A DNA stretch of 64,000 nucleotides, taken from Pseudomonas fluorescens. Lineage in GTDB: Bacteria > Pseudomonadota > Gammaproteobacteria > Pseudomonadales > Pseudomonadaceae. The notes beneath the pieces were generated by a model. The model was given only the letters and a program-made list of their open reading frames with translations. It did no database searches and was not told the origin of the DNA. The stretch is taken from NCBI RefSeq assembly GCF_902497745.1, contig NZ_CABVHJ010000026.1, forward strand, positions 1 through 64,000, written 5' to 3'. A program made the translations under genes and the position numbers. This document shows positions 34,056-41,624 of this stretch, piece by piece (position 1 is the stretch's first letter; each line of letters opens with the position of its first letter).

Positions 34056-34484
34056 TTATTCCGAGAGCAACTTTTTACAGTCCAATAGCAAGTCATCCAG
34101 CAATGGATGGATTTCCGTCGAATCCATTAAAGCCATCAACTCGTTGGCGCGTGTCCTGATGGGCATCCATTCTTCATGCTCAAAGATCAGGCGATCATGG
34201 CAATGAAATGCGGCCTCGGTAAGGCTATTGCATCGCTGCCAAATGTCTTCCAGCCGGCTCTTCACGTCCTCCGGTAGCCCGCTGCCGCAGATTGAAAGTA
34301 CCTTCTCTATCGGAAGAATCATCTCGGACCAGACTTCACAGGCGGGGCAATCCGGGATAGTTGCCTGCTGTATGTCCGAGGGTTGGGCGAGAAACCCAAG
34401 CGCTTCGATTACTTCGCACGCGGCAAGAACCTGCTTGTACTCATTCTGGCCGTACCAAGCCCAAAGCGTGGAGGAGAACCCCAT
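34056..34484 (-). CDS. Unrecognised helical protein, probable orphan immunity protein
   Basis: A 142-residue acidic, helical protein with paired Cys (IPDCPACEVWSEMILPIEKV) and no signal or membrane segment. I do not recognise the family. It begins two bases after the stop of the CdiI-like gene, so they are co-translated. Size, acidity and position next to a likely immunity protein suggest a second immunity gene. Confidence 0.6.
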   Translation of the reverse strand: MGFSSTLWAWYGQNEYKQVLAACEVIEALGFLAQPSDIQQATIPDCPACEVWSEMILPIEKVLSICGSGLPEDVKSRLEDIWQRCNSLTEAAFHCHDRLIFEHEEWMPIRTRANELMALMDSTEIHPLLDDLLLDCKKLLSE

Positions 34485-34485
34485 A

Positions 34486-34773
34486 TCAAACTCCAGAAAA
34501 ATCCAGCCCCCGAGACCTCACATTTTCTATCGCTTCGAGAAGCTGGCCGTCGAAGTACTCGGAGCCATCTCTTTCGCGAACTTCGATGCGCTCTTTTGCC
34601 TCGATCAACAGCTGTTCGGGAGCGATATTCTGATTCAAGAAAGTAGCGACCATCAGATCGCTCAAATGCATTAGCGGTGTATCCCATGACTCCTGGCAGC
34701 GTTGCATCAGCCCGGTATGGACATCCCCGTGCCAAGGCCCTAAAAGATTCGAGATTGCCAATTTTGAGGTCAT
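34486..34773 (-). CDS. Contact-dependent-inhibition immunity-like protein (CdiI_2-like)
   Basis: A 95-residue protein with MHLSDLMVATFLNQNIAPEQ followed by RDGSEYFDGQLLEAIENV. The pattern of a helical fold with a late '(Y/E)(Y/F)DGxLL' box is as in CdiI_2-type immunity proteins. No toxin gene is nearby, so this would be an orphan immunity protein protecting against a neighbour's CDI or Rhs toxin. It is the first gene of a two-gene unit. Confidence 0.6.
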   Translation of the reverse strand: MTSKLAISNLLGPWHGDVHTGLMQRCQESWDTPLMHLSDLMVATFLNQNIAPEQLLIEAKERIEVRERDGSEYFDGQLLEAIENVRSRGLDFSGV

Positions 34774-34883
34774 AAACTTCCTGAAGTCAGACTATCGGGC
34801 CAGGCGATTCGCTCTGCTCGGAGGAGATGAAACTCACCCCTCAATCAAATGAGCTTAACTCAGTCACATTAACCACAGGAATC

Positions 34884-35276
34884 TCACGGCGACTGCCAAG
34901 CCCCTCCATCCGCCACCGGCACCTCACCCAGATCGTAAGGATTAACCCCTTCAAGACACCCCACATTGAAACCAAACTCATGCGGATTGGTACTACGTCG
35001 GTGATGGGTGTAAATGCCGCAATTCCCGCAGAAGAAGTGCTCTGCCACTTGCTGGCCAAAGCTGTACTTCAACAACGCAGACTTACCGCGGATCACTTTC
35101 AGGTCAGCCGCCGGCACTGCGGCGACAATTGCGCCTCGGCGTTTGCAGAACGAGCAGTCGCAGCGGTGGGGCGTGGGCAGGCCTTCGGGCAGGTGGATTT
35201 CGAGAATGACGGCGCCGCAATGGCAACTCGCGCGGTGGTCTCGGCGGATCAGCGTGTTGCCTATCTGTTTGAGCAC
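34884..35276 (-). CDS. GFA-family (glutathione-dependent formaldehyde-activating-like) zinc protein
   Basis: A 130-residue protein with the zinc-binding pattern of GFA proteins: ASCHCGAV, HRCDCSFCKRRGA and FFCGNCGIYTHHRR. It begins at GTG 35276, two bases after the preceding stop and with GGAGG upstream, so it is translationally coupled to the small protein at 35279-35527. The activity may be glutathione-formaldehyde adduct formation, but many GFA proteins are uncharacterised. Confidence 0.87.
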   Translation of the reverse strand: MLKQIGNTLIRRDHRASCHCGAVILEIHLPEGLPTPHRCDCSFCKRRGAIVAAVPAADLKVIRGKSALLKYSFGQQVAEHFFCGNCGIYTHHRRSTNPHEFGFNVGCLEGVNPYDLGEVPVADGGAWQSP

Positions 35277-35278
35277 GA

Positions 35279-35527
35279 CTAAGCCTCCATCCAGTCCACC
35301 GTTGCCGTTTCGCGCCATTTCACCTCGGTGATGCCGAAACGCTCGGCCTGGGGTTTGGAGATGACTTTCAACGGTGGCTTGCCGGGTTTGGGAATCGGCG
35401 CGATGCCGGCATCGCAACTCGCCCAATGCCATGCGTCAGTGTTGCGCATGGTTTTTGCGCGGATGACGAACGATTTTGGCTGGCCGTGAAGTTTGTATTC
35501 GATGACGAAGATGTCGACGTTGCTCAT
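35279..35527 (-). CDS. Small Pseudomonas protein (DUF6555-like)
   Basis: An 82-residue protein beginning MSNVDIFVIEYKLHGQPKSF, with a middle of NTDAWHWASCDAGIAPIPKP. I associate this pattern with DUF6555, restricted to Pseudomonas, without known function. AAGGAGG precedes the ATG at 35527. It is the first gene of a pair with the GFA protein. The similarly built protein at 60610-60846 (MYTYHIEYRFNGEPRTFLLE) may be a distant relative. Confidence 0.65.
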   Translation of the reverse strand: MSNVDIFVIEYKLHGQPKSFVIRAKTMRNTDAWHWASCDAGIAPIPKPGKPPLKVISKPQAERFGITEVKWRETATVDWMEA

Positions 35528-35720
35528 GCGTTCCTCCTTACGCTCATACGCAAATGAGTTTTGCCGACGAAAAAAATTCAAAGGATTTTCGGGGTTTGTT
35601 TCAGGCTGCTGACAATTGTTTTGCTTTGAACGGTTGGAACCGGCGGTGACCTAAAGATCAAGCCTCTGCCACGCAGACAGAGCATGAAAAATCCTCACGA
35701 TTTCACCCCGGAGGTACTCG

Positions 35721-36155
35721 GTGAACAAGACGATCAGCGCCAGGGATTTGAACATTCACCTCCAGCACAACGATGACGGCGGCCTGTTCAAATGGTTACT
35801 TGCCAGTTTTCTGATGGGCAAGCGGATACAGGCCGAAATCGCCGCCGAAGCCTATCGGGTGATTGCCGATAAACACGGGCGCGATACTCCGCGCAAACTC
35901 GCTGCGTGCAGCCATCGTGAGCTGGTTGCGATGCTCGGGGAGGCGCATTACGTGCGTTACGACGAGACCACCGCCGTACGGCTGCACGCCTTGGCACGCA
36001 GGTTAAACGACGAGTACGCGGGCAAGATCAGCCATATGGTCGAGGCCAGCGCTGATCGTCCGGCGTTTGAGAAACGCCTGGCGGAGTTCGACGGCATCGG
36101 TCCGAAAACCGTGGAAATCTTTATGCGCGAGGCAAGCGCTGTGATCAGCTTTTGA
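35721..36155 (+). CDS. HhH-domain protein (endonuclease III/HhH-GPD-like)
   Basis: A 144-residue protein, GTG start after GGAGG. The last third holds a helix-hairpin-helix (EFDGIGPKTVEIFMREA), and earlier helices (LFKWLLASFLMGKRIQAEIA) look like the first lobe of HhH-GPD DNA glycosylases. It is much shorter than endonuclease III, and the sequence ends soon after the hairpin, where the catalytic Asp and Fe-S cluster would follow. It is therefore a DNA-binding remnant or a minimal, non-catalytic member. Confidence 0.7.
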   Translation: MNKTISARDLNIHLQHNDDGGLFKWLLASFLMGKRIQAEIAAEAYRVIADKHGRDTPRKLAACSHRELVAMLGEAHYVRYDETTAVRLHALARRLNDEYAGKISHMVEASADRPAFEKRLAEFDGIGPKTVEIFMREASAVISF

Positions 36156-36201
36156 TCGTGGGCCGTGACGAAAAGCGCTCACCGCCCAGATCGCGCAAAG
36201 C

Positions 36202-36678
36202 CTATTTGACTCGACGGCCAGAACGATTGATCGCCAACAGGCACAGGCCAACCAGCAGTGCAGCGCCTGCAACCAGGAGCGCCGAAGGTTGCATTGGCTG
36301 TCGAAAACCAGTGGCTGTACGCCGCTGAGGTAACGCCAGTGGTCGGGTTTCCATGATCACTTCGTCAGGCGCCTGGAATGGCGCAACGGCTTCTGCCTGA
36401 AACGGTATTTCCTCGATGCTCATACGCAGGCCATCTGAGAGTTCCAGTGTCCGCGCGGTGATCGTGCCGACGATTCTGTCCGGATAAACCGGTTCGCCAT
36501 TGGGATCGAGTTGGTCATACAGGAAATTCTGCCCTTCGAGCCAGCCGACGGCCGTCTGCAACTCGGGGCCCAGGTAATACTTGCCGTCGAGAAAAAATCC
36601 AGGAAATTGCGGCGCGCGCTCGACGCTTTCAATGCGATAGCGCTCACCCGGTTTCATACCGGTTTCAGGGGCAATCAT
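36202..36678 (-). CDS. Unrecognised protein with C-terminal membrane anchor
   Basis: A 158-residue protein. The N-terminal two-thirds are soluble beta-rich sequence (KPGERYRIESVERAPQFPGF, VGTITARTLELSDGLRMSIE). One transmembrane helix (PSALLVAGAALLVGLCLLAI) precedes a short basic tail. The start at 36678 is supported by GGAGGG before ATG; a longer reading frame from a TTG would begin inside the upstream terminator. It has no family I recognise and is probably a tail-anchored inner-membrane protein. Confidence 0.6.
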   Translation of the reverse strand: MIAPETGMKPGERYRIESVERAPQFPGFFLDGKYYLGPELQTAVGWLEGQNFLYDQLDPNGEPVYPDRIVGTITARTLELSDGLRMSIEEIPFQAEAVAPFQAPDEVIMETRPLALPQRRTATGFRQPMQPSALLVAGAALLVGLCLLAINRSGRRVK

Positions 36679-36784
36679 GGTCAATCCCTCCGCTGTAGGT
36701 TCAGCGGTAGAGAACAAGGATCGACCGTCGTTCCATGTAAAAGAGGAAAGGTAGCGGTTGTCCCGGAACGGATCTGTAACAGGC

Positions 36785-36818
36785 GAAAACAACTTCGCCC
36801 GACCAAGGCCGGGCGAAG
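36785..36818 (-). terminator. Rho-independent terminator
   Basis: On the minus strand, CTTCGCCC and GGGCGAAG flank ggccttggtc and are followed by ttgtttt. It ends the MBL-hydrolase/oxidoreductase transcript. Confidence 0.85.
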
Positions 36819-36837
36819 CGGTGTGGCGCTAGCTCAA

Positions 36838-37767
36838 TCAGTAATCCCAGATTGCCGGAATCCAGCGGAACGCCTCGCCATTGACGGCAACGCGGCCGAC
36901 CGACGGGAAGGGCAGGTGCGTGGCGACAAACAGTTCGCCACTGGCGGCGGCTTCCTGCAGCAGGCGCACGCGCACGCGGACCGCTTCATCCGGGTCGTGC
37001 TCGAAGCCGTTGTGCCAGTCCGGGTGGTCGAAGGCCACCGGGAACAGGGCGTCGCCGGCGAAAGTCAGACGTTCGGCGCCGGAGGTCACGTAGACCACGC
37101 AGTGGCCCGGGGTGTGGCCACCGGTGATTTTGGCGACTACGCCGGGGGCGACTTCGAACGCGTCTTCGAAGATGCGCAGCTTGCTTTGGTACTGCTGGAT
37201 GAACGCATTGGCGGTCGAGCGCAGCACGTCCGGCACCGGCGCGGGCATGTCGGTGCTGGTGAAGTCCGGCGAGGTCCAGAAATCGACTTCGGTGGCGGTG
37301 ACGTGGATGCGCACGTCGTCGCGCAAGCGGTTTTTCACCGTGTCGACGAGCAGTCCGCCGATGTGGTCCATGTGCATGTGGGTGATGACGATATCGGTGA
37401 CGTCTGCGAGGTCGATGCCGGCCGCCGCGAGGCGTTTGGGAAACTGCCCGGCGCGGGGGAAGCCGGGGAACTGGCCGCCAAGTCCGGCGTCGACGAGGAT
37501 GACCTGCTCGCCGCTGCGTATCACCAGCACATTGAGTGCCCAGTCGAACGCGTCGGGGCCCAGATGCATCTCTTTGAACCACTCAGCGCGGTCGGCGGGA
37601 TCGGCGTTGGTCGACATGGTCTGGGTCGGCAGCGGCAGAACGCCGTCGCTGATTACCATCACGTCGATGTCACCGAGGCGCAGCGCGTAGCGCGACGGCA
37701 CCAGCTCTTCGGTCGGGGTTTGCAGGGTGGCGCTGTTGGCGGTGAAGGAATCCAGATGCATGGTCAT
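36838..37767 (-). CDS. MBL-fold metallohydrolase (lactonase-like)
   Basis: A 309-residue metallo-beta-lactamase fold enzyme. The metal motif is THMHMDHIGG, followed by GHTPGH, the bridging Asp in TFAGDALFP and the late His in FVATHLPFP. The layout, with a long N-terminal region before 'NVLVIRSGEQVILVDAGLGG', is that of AidC/lactonase-type hydrolases, so an acyl-lactone substrate is possible. ATG 37767 follows GGAG. It is 53 bp downstream of the flavoprotein gene and shares its terminator. Confidence 0.88.
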   Translation of the reverse strand: MTMHLDSFTANSATLQTPTEELVPSRYALRLGDIDVMVISDGVLPLPTQTMSTNADPADRAEWFKEMHLGPDAFDWALNVLVIRSGEQVILVDAGLGGQFPGFPRAGQFPKRLAAAGIDLADVTDIVITHMHMDHIGGLLVDTVKNRLRDDVRIHVTATEVDFWTSPDFTSTDMPAPVPDVLRSTANAFIQQYQSKLRIFEDAFEVAPGVVAKITGGHTPGHCVVYVTSGAERLTFAGDALFPVAFDHPDWHNGFEHDPDEAVRVRVRLLQEAAASGELFVATHLPFPSVGRVAVNGEAFRWIPAIWDY

Positions 37768-37820
37768 GGTGTTCTCCTTTTTATCAGGCAAGACATCGGT
37801 TCTTGGGCGCTCGGGGCAGA

Positions 37821-39023
37821 TCAGGCCACGGGAATCGCAGGGTCGGCAGCGGCCAGAGCGGCGCTACGCTCGGCGACCGGCGGGTAGATCCATACGCTGT
37901 TGATTTGCGTCTTCAGTTCCTTGGCTTCGTCTTTCACCAGTTTCAGCTGGCGATCCCAGCCCTCGGTGTACACCGCGCCCCAGGCGCCCAGGTCGAGGCA
38001 GGTCACGTATTTCGGCTGACGGTAGGTGGTCGGTGCCACGCCGAGCAGATCGGCGACGGCGTTGTTGCCGGCGTGACGGCCGAGGCTGATCGCGTGCTGG
38101 CAGGACATCACCGAAAAATTACCGACGTCGTCGGTGGCGGCGCGGGCGACATCACCGGCGGCGAACACGTGTTCAAGGCCTTGCACTTTGAGGTTGCCGT
38201 CGACGTGCAGACGACCCTGGCCATCGCGCTCGGCATTGAGCTGTTCAGTCAGCGGGCTGGCGCGGAAACCCACGGTCCAGATCACCGTGTTGCTCTCGAT
38301 GTGGCGGCCGTCGGCGAGGGTGACGCCGTTGGCATCCACGGCGGCAACGCTGGCGTCGACGATCCATTCGATGCCCAGTTCTTTTGATGCTTCGATGATG
38401 GACGGGCGAATGCCGTCGCCCATGGTTGCAGCGATGTCTTTGCTGCGGTCGACGATGATCACCCGGACGTCTTGATCGTCACCGAGAATGGCGCGCAGAC
38501 GGCTCGGCATTTCGGTCGCGGTTTCGATACCGGTGAAGCCACCCCCGGCGATGACCACGGTATTGCGGGCCTTGCTGACCGGTTGACTGGCCAGCGAATG
38601 GAGGTGGCGTTCCAGGCGCGCCGACGATTCGATCTGGTCTACGTCGAACGCATGCTCTTTCAGCCCCGGCACCGGCGGACGGGCCAGTTGGCTGCCGCTG
38701 GCCAGCACCAGTCGATCGTAAGAAAGCTCACCCGGACGACCGCTTTCATCACGATAACCAACGCGACGTGCCTGGCCGTCGATGCTCTCGGCGGTGCCTT
38801 TGACGAAACGCACACCGACGGCAGCGAACAGTGCATCCAGCGGCGCGTACATGCTGTGCACATCGGGTTCGTAGAAACGCGGACGGATGCGCAGTTCGGC
38901 TTGCGGGGCGAGCAGTGTGATTTCCACATCGTTGCGGTCATGCATATCCAGCAAACGCGCGGCGCTCAACGTGCTCCATAGCCCACCGAACCCTGCACCG
39001 ATCACCAATAATTGCTGTTTCAT
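37821..39023 (-). CDS. NDH-2-like NAD(P)H/FAD oxidoreductase
   Basis: A 400-residue two-dinucleotide-binding flavoprotein. The FAD motif QLLVIGAGFGGLWSTLSAAR is at the N-terminus, the NAD motif NTVVIAGGGFTGIETATEMP in the middle and the second FAD motif LEHVFAAGDVARA near the end. It resembles type II NADH dehydrogenases and sulfide:quinone-like reductases, but it lacks a clear C-terminal membrane helix, so it may be soluble. ATG 39023 follows GGGAG. It is the promoter-proximal gene of the pair with the MBL hydrolase. Confidence 0.88.
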   Translation of the reverse strand: MKQQLLVIGAGFGGLWSTLSAARLLDMHDRNDVEITLLAPQAELRIRPRFYEPDVHSMYAPLDALFAAVGVRFVKGTAESIDGQARRVGYRDESGRPGELSYDRLVLASGSQLARPPVPGLKEHAFDVDQIESSARLERHLHSLASQPVSKARNTVVIAGGGFTGIETATEMPSRLRAILGDDQDVRVIIVDRSKDIAATMGDGIRPSIIEASKELGIEWIVDASVAAVDANGVTLADGRHIESNTVIWTVGFRASPLTEQLNAERDGQGRLHVDGNLKVQGLEHVFAAGDVARAATDDVGNFSVMSCQHAISLGRHAGNNAVADLLGVAPTTYRQPKYVTCLDLGAWGAVYTEGWDRQLKLVKDEAKELKTQINSVWIYPPVAERSAALAAADPAIPVA

Positions 39024-39240
39024 AATGTGCTCCCTGACGCTGATGGATGAATAAACCCGGGTCGTTTCGACCTTGGCGTGACGATCACTGGCCGCCGCAA
39101 ACTGCTTGCCGTACTGCATGGCACTTAATCGCCCGCTGTCGAAAGCAATGCTATGGCGTGGGAGGCGCGGGCGCAGTTGTCCATCGGTGTGCGTGGATTA
39201 CGCATGGGTCGAAGGGAGGTATACGAAGGTATCGAACACA

Positions 39241-39606
39241 CTACCGGGCAAGGTTCAGGGCCGTGTCGATGTGACTGAGCAGAATTTCCGGGGAGCAGGG
39301 TTTGGCCAGGCAAGCGATGACGCCGGGGGCGCGGGTGTGCATTTCATCGGGATCGGCGGTGACGAAAATCACCGGAATGCGCCATCCTTGCGCGCATAAC
39401 TCTTTATAAAGTTGGGTGCCGCTGATGCCGGGCATCTGGATATCGGAGATCAGGCAATGCGTCTGTGCCGGGCCTTCTGAGTCAAGGAACGCCTGGGCGC
39501 CCGGATAGCTGAGCACCCGATAACCGCTGGCGCGCAACAAGCTTTCCAGCGCACTGCGAATGGCCTCGTCGTCGTCAACCACTGCAATGACAACCGTGTT
39601 GTGCAT
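39241..39606 (-). CDS. Single-domain response regulator (CheY-like receiver)
   Basis: A 121-residue receiver domain without an output domain. Acidic pocket VVDDDE, phospho-acceptor Asp in LISDIQMPGISG, Thr in VIFVTADPDE and Lys in ACLAKPCS are all present. The start ATG 39606 has GGGAG. Its similarity to FixJ-type receivers and its position near the FixJ/hybrid-kinase pair suggest it is a phosphate sink or relay for the same kinase. Confidence 0.88.
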   Translation of the reverse strand: MHNTVVIAVVDDDEAIRSALESLLRASGYRVLSYPGAQAFLDSEGPAQTHCLISDIQMPGISGTQLYKELCAQGWRIPVIFVTADPDEMHTRAPGVIACLAKPCSPEILLSHIDTALNLAR

Positions 39607-39736
39607 AGGGCTCCCTGACCGGATGGGCAAGCGTGACGACTCCTGTCGTTCTTGCACCATACGCCGTCCGCGCTGGCGCAAAACTATACCTAGGTATAGC
39701 GCGTCGAGACCCTTTGATAGTCAGCGCTTCCGGCGA

Positions 39737-40753
39737 TCAGCCTTCACGAGTGAAGCGACTACGGTAATCACGCGGAGAAATCGACAGGTGACGCTGGAAG
39801 CAGGCGCGCAGACGCTCTTCATCACCGAAACCGCAGAGACGCGCGACCTTGTCGATGTTGTGCGCCGAGTTTTCCAGCAGACGCTTGGCCGCTTCGAGGC
39901 GGAACAGTTCGATGGCTTTGGATGGCGTGCGGCCGGTGTTCTGTTTGTAGACCCGGGTGAAATTGCGCAGGCTCATTCTGGCCTGCTCGGCGAGACGCTC
40001 CACACTCAGTCTGGGATCGCCGAGGTTGTCCATCAGCCACAGGTGCAGCGGGTCGAACAACGGGCTGTCCTGCACCTGCGCTTGCAGCAACGTGCTGTAT
40101 TGCGCCTGACCACCGGGGCGTTTGAGGTACACGACCAGTTCGCGGGCGACCTGCAAGGCCACTTCGCGGCCGGCATCCGCCTCGACCAGCGCCAGCGCCA
40201 GATCGATACCGGCCGTGACGCCCGCCGATGTCCACACCGCCCCTTGCTGGATGAAAATCGCATCGGCATCCACTTCGATCGTCGGGAAGCGTTCGCGCAA
40301 CGTCTCGCACATGGCCCAGTGCGTTGCGGCGCGACAGCCGTCGAGCAGGCCAGCCTTGGCCAGCAGGAACGCGCCACTGCACACCGAGACCACGCGTTGC
40401 GCACTCGCAGCCTCGCGCCGCAGCCAGTCGGTCAGTTGGCCATGCTCGTCTAGGGTCTGGCAGATGTCCGGGGCACCGGGGACGACGAGGGTATCCAGTG
40501 TGGCCATGTTCAGATCGCGTAGCGCGCGGGTGTCGACGGCCAAACCTTCGACGGTGTGCACCAACCCGCCTTCAAGGCTGGCGGTGTGCAGTTGATAGCC
40601 CGCTTGACTGCGTTCGGACATTGCTTTGCTCGCGGCCCAGAACACCGTTTGTGCACCGCTGAGGTCGAGCAGGCTCATTCGCGGGTAGGCGATGAAAACC
40701 ACGTCGCGTGATTGCGCGGTTGAAGTGCCGGGCTGCGGGGAAACGCTGGGCAT
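39737..40753 (-). CDS. GlxA-family AraC transcriptional regulator
   Basis: A 338-residue regulator. The N-terminal DJ-1/PfpI-like domain has the nucleophile-elbow region 'VVSVCSGAFLLAKAGLLDG' followed by ATHW. The C-terminal AraC double helix-turn-helix runs from RLSVERLAEQARMSLRNFTR to GFGDEERLRACFQRHL. It is divergent from the FixJ-type gene (200 bp apart). The target may be the FixJ/kinase operon or distant catabolic genes; the ligand is unknown. Confidence 0.88.
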   Translation of the reverse strand: MPSVSPQPGTSTAQSRDVVFIAYPRMSLLDLSGAQTVFWAASKAMSERSQAGYQLHTASLEGGLVHTVEGLAVDTRALRDLNMATLDTLVVPGAPDICQTLDEHGQLTDWLRREAASAQRVVSVCSGAFLLAKAGLLDGCRAATHWAMCETLRERFPTIEVDADAIFIQQGAVWTSAGVTAGIDLALALVEADAGREVALQVARELVVYLKRPGGQAQYSTLLQAQVQDSPLFDPLHLWLMDNLGDPRLSVERLAEQARMSLRNFTRVYKQNTGRTPSKAIELFRLEAAKRLLENSAHNIDKVARLCGFGDEERLRACFQRHLSISPRDYRSRFTREG

Positions 40754-40952
40754 CGAAATCTGCCTGTTCAATCGGCTGAAGTGGGACGGTTACGGCATGG
40801 CCGATATTCAGGGTTTTCTGGCCTGTCGGCAACGTGCGCCGACTGCTAGCCTGCTGCGCGACCGTTTGGCTGGCATCTGGCTGCGTTTGCCATCATGGAC
40901 TAGATTATTCACCTGCACATCGCACGCGTTGCGATCTCGTCGAGGACTCACG

Positions 40953-41624
40953 ATGACTCTGTGGTCGCATTCCAGCCCCAGCGCAAGCCCGCCCGTGCTG
41001 AGGGAACCGGTGGTTTATGTGGTCGACGACGACGCCTCCATGCGTCAGGCTCTCGACGGTTTGCTGCGTTCGATCGGCCTGCAGGTGCAGACCTTCGAAA
41101 CCTCCCAGGATTTTCTTGCATCGGCCAAACGCGATGTCCCCGGTTGTCTGGTGCTCGATGTGCGCCTGCGGGGTGAAAGCGGCCTGACCTTTCAGGAGCA
41201 GATGGAAAAGACCGGCGTGCGCATTCCCATCGTATTCATGACCGGTCATGGCGATATCGCCATGACCGTCAAGGCGATGAAGGCCGGTGCAGTGGACTTT
41301 CTCGCCAAGCCGTTTCGCGATCAGGACATGCTCGACGCCGTGGCCAGCGCGCTGGCCCGGGACAGTGCGCGGTTGATTGCCGAGCAATCTGGCGCGGTTA
41401 TGCGCCTGGCCTACGAGACGCTGACCGTGCGTGAGCGCGAGGTGCTCAGCTTCGTCATCGGTGGGCTGATGAACAAGCAGATCGCGGCGCAGCTCAACCT
41501 CAGCGAAGTGACGGTGAAAGTCCATCGCGGCCAGGTGATGAAAAAACTGTCAGCCCGCTCAGTGGCGGATCTGGTGCGTATAGCCGAAACCCTGGGCATC
41601 GAGCCCGCGCGCCGCAACGGTTGA
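40953..41624 (+). CDS. FixJ-type two-component response regulator
   Basis: A 223-residue regulator. The receiver domain has VVDDDASMRQAL, phospho-acceptor Asp near residue 69 in LVLDVRLRGESG, and switch Lys in FLAKPF. The C-terminal LuxR-type helix-turn-helix begins LTVREREVLSFVIGGLMNKQ. ATG 40953 follows GAGG. The stop overlaps a possible start (TTGA) of the giant kinase gene, so the two are a cognate pair. It is expected to be activated by phosphotransfer from His1620 of that kinase. Confidence 0.92.
   Translation: MTLWSHSSPSASPPVLREPVVYVVDDDASMRQALDGLLRSIGLQVQTFETSQDFLASAKRDVPGCLVLDVRLRGESGLTFQEQMEKTGVRIPIVFMTGHGDIAMTVKAMKAGAVDFLAKPFRDQDMLDAVASALARDSARLIAEQSGAVMRLAYETLTVREREVLSFVIGGLMNKQIAAQLNLSEVTVKVHRGQVMKKLSARSVADLVRIAETLGIEPARRNG

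Noticed and set aside
36679..36792. N-terminal extension of the membrane-anchored protein at 36202-36678
   Set aside because: It would start at TTG inside the T run of the upstream terminator; ATG 36678 has GGAGGG.
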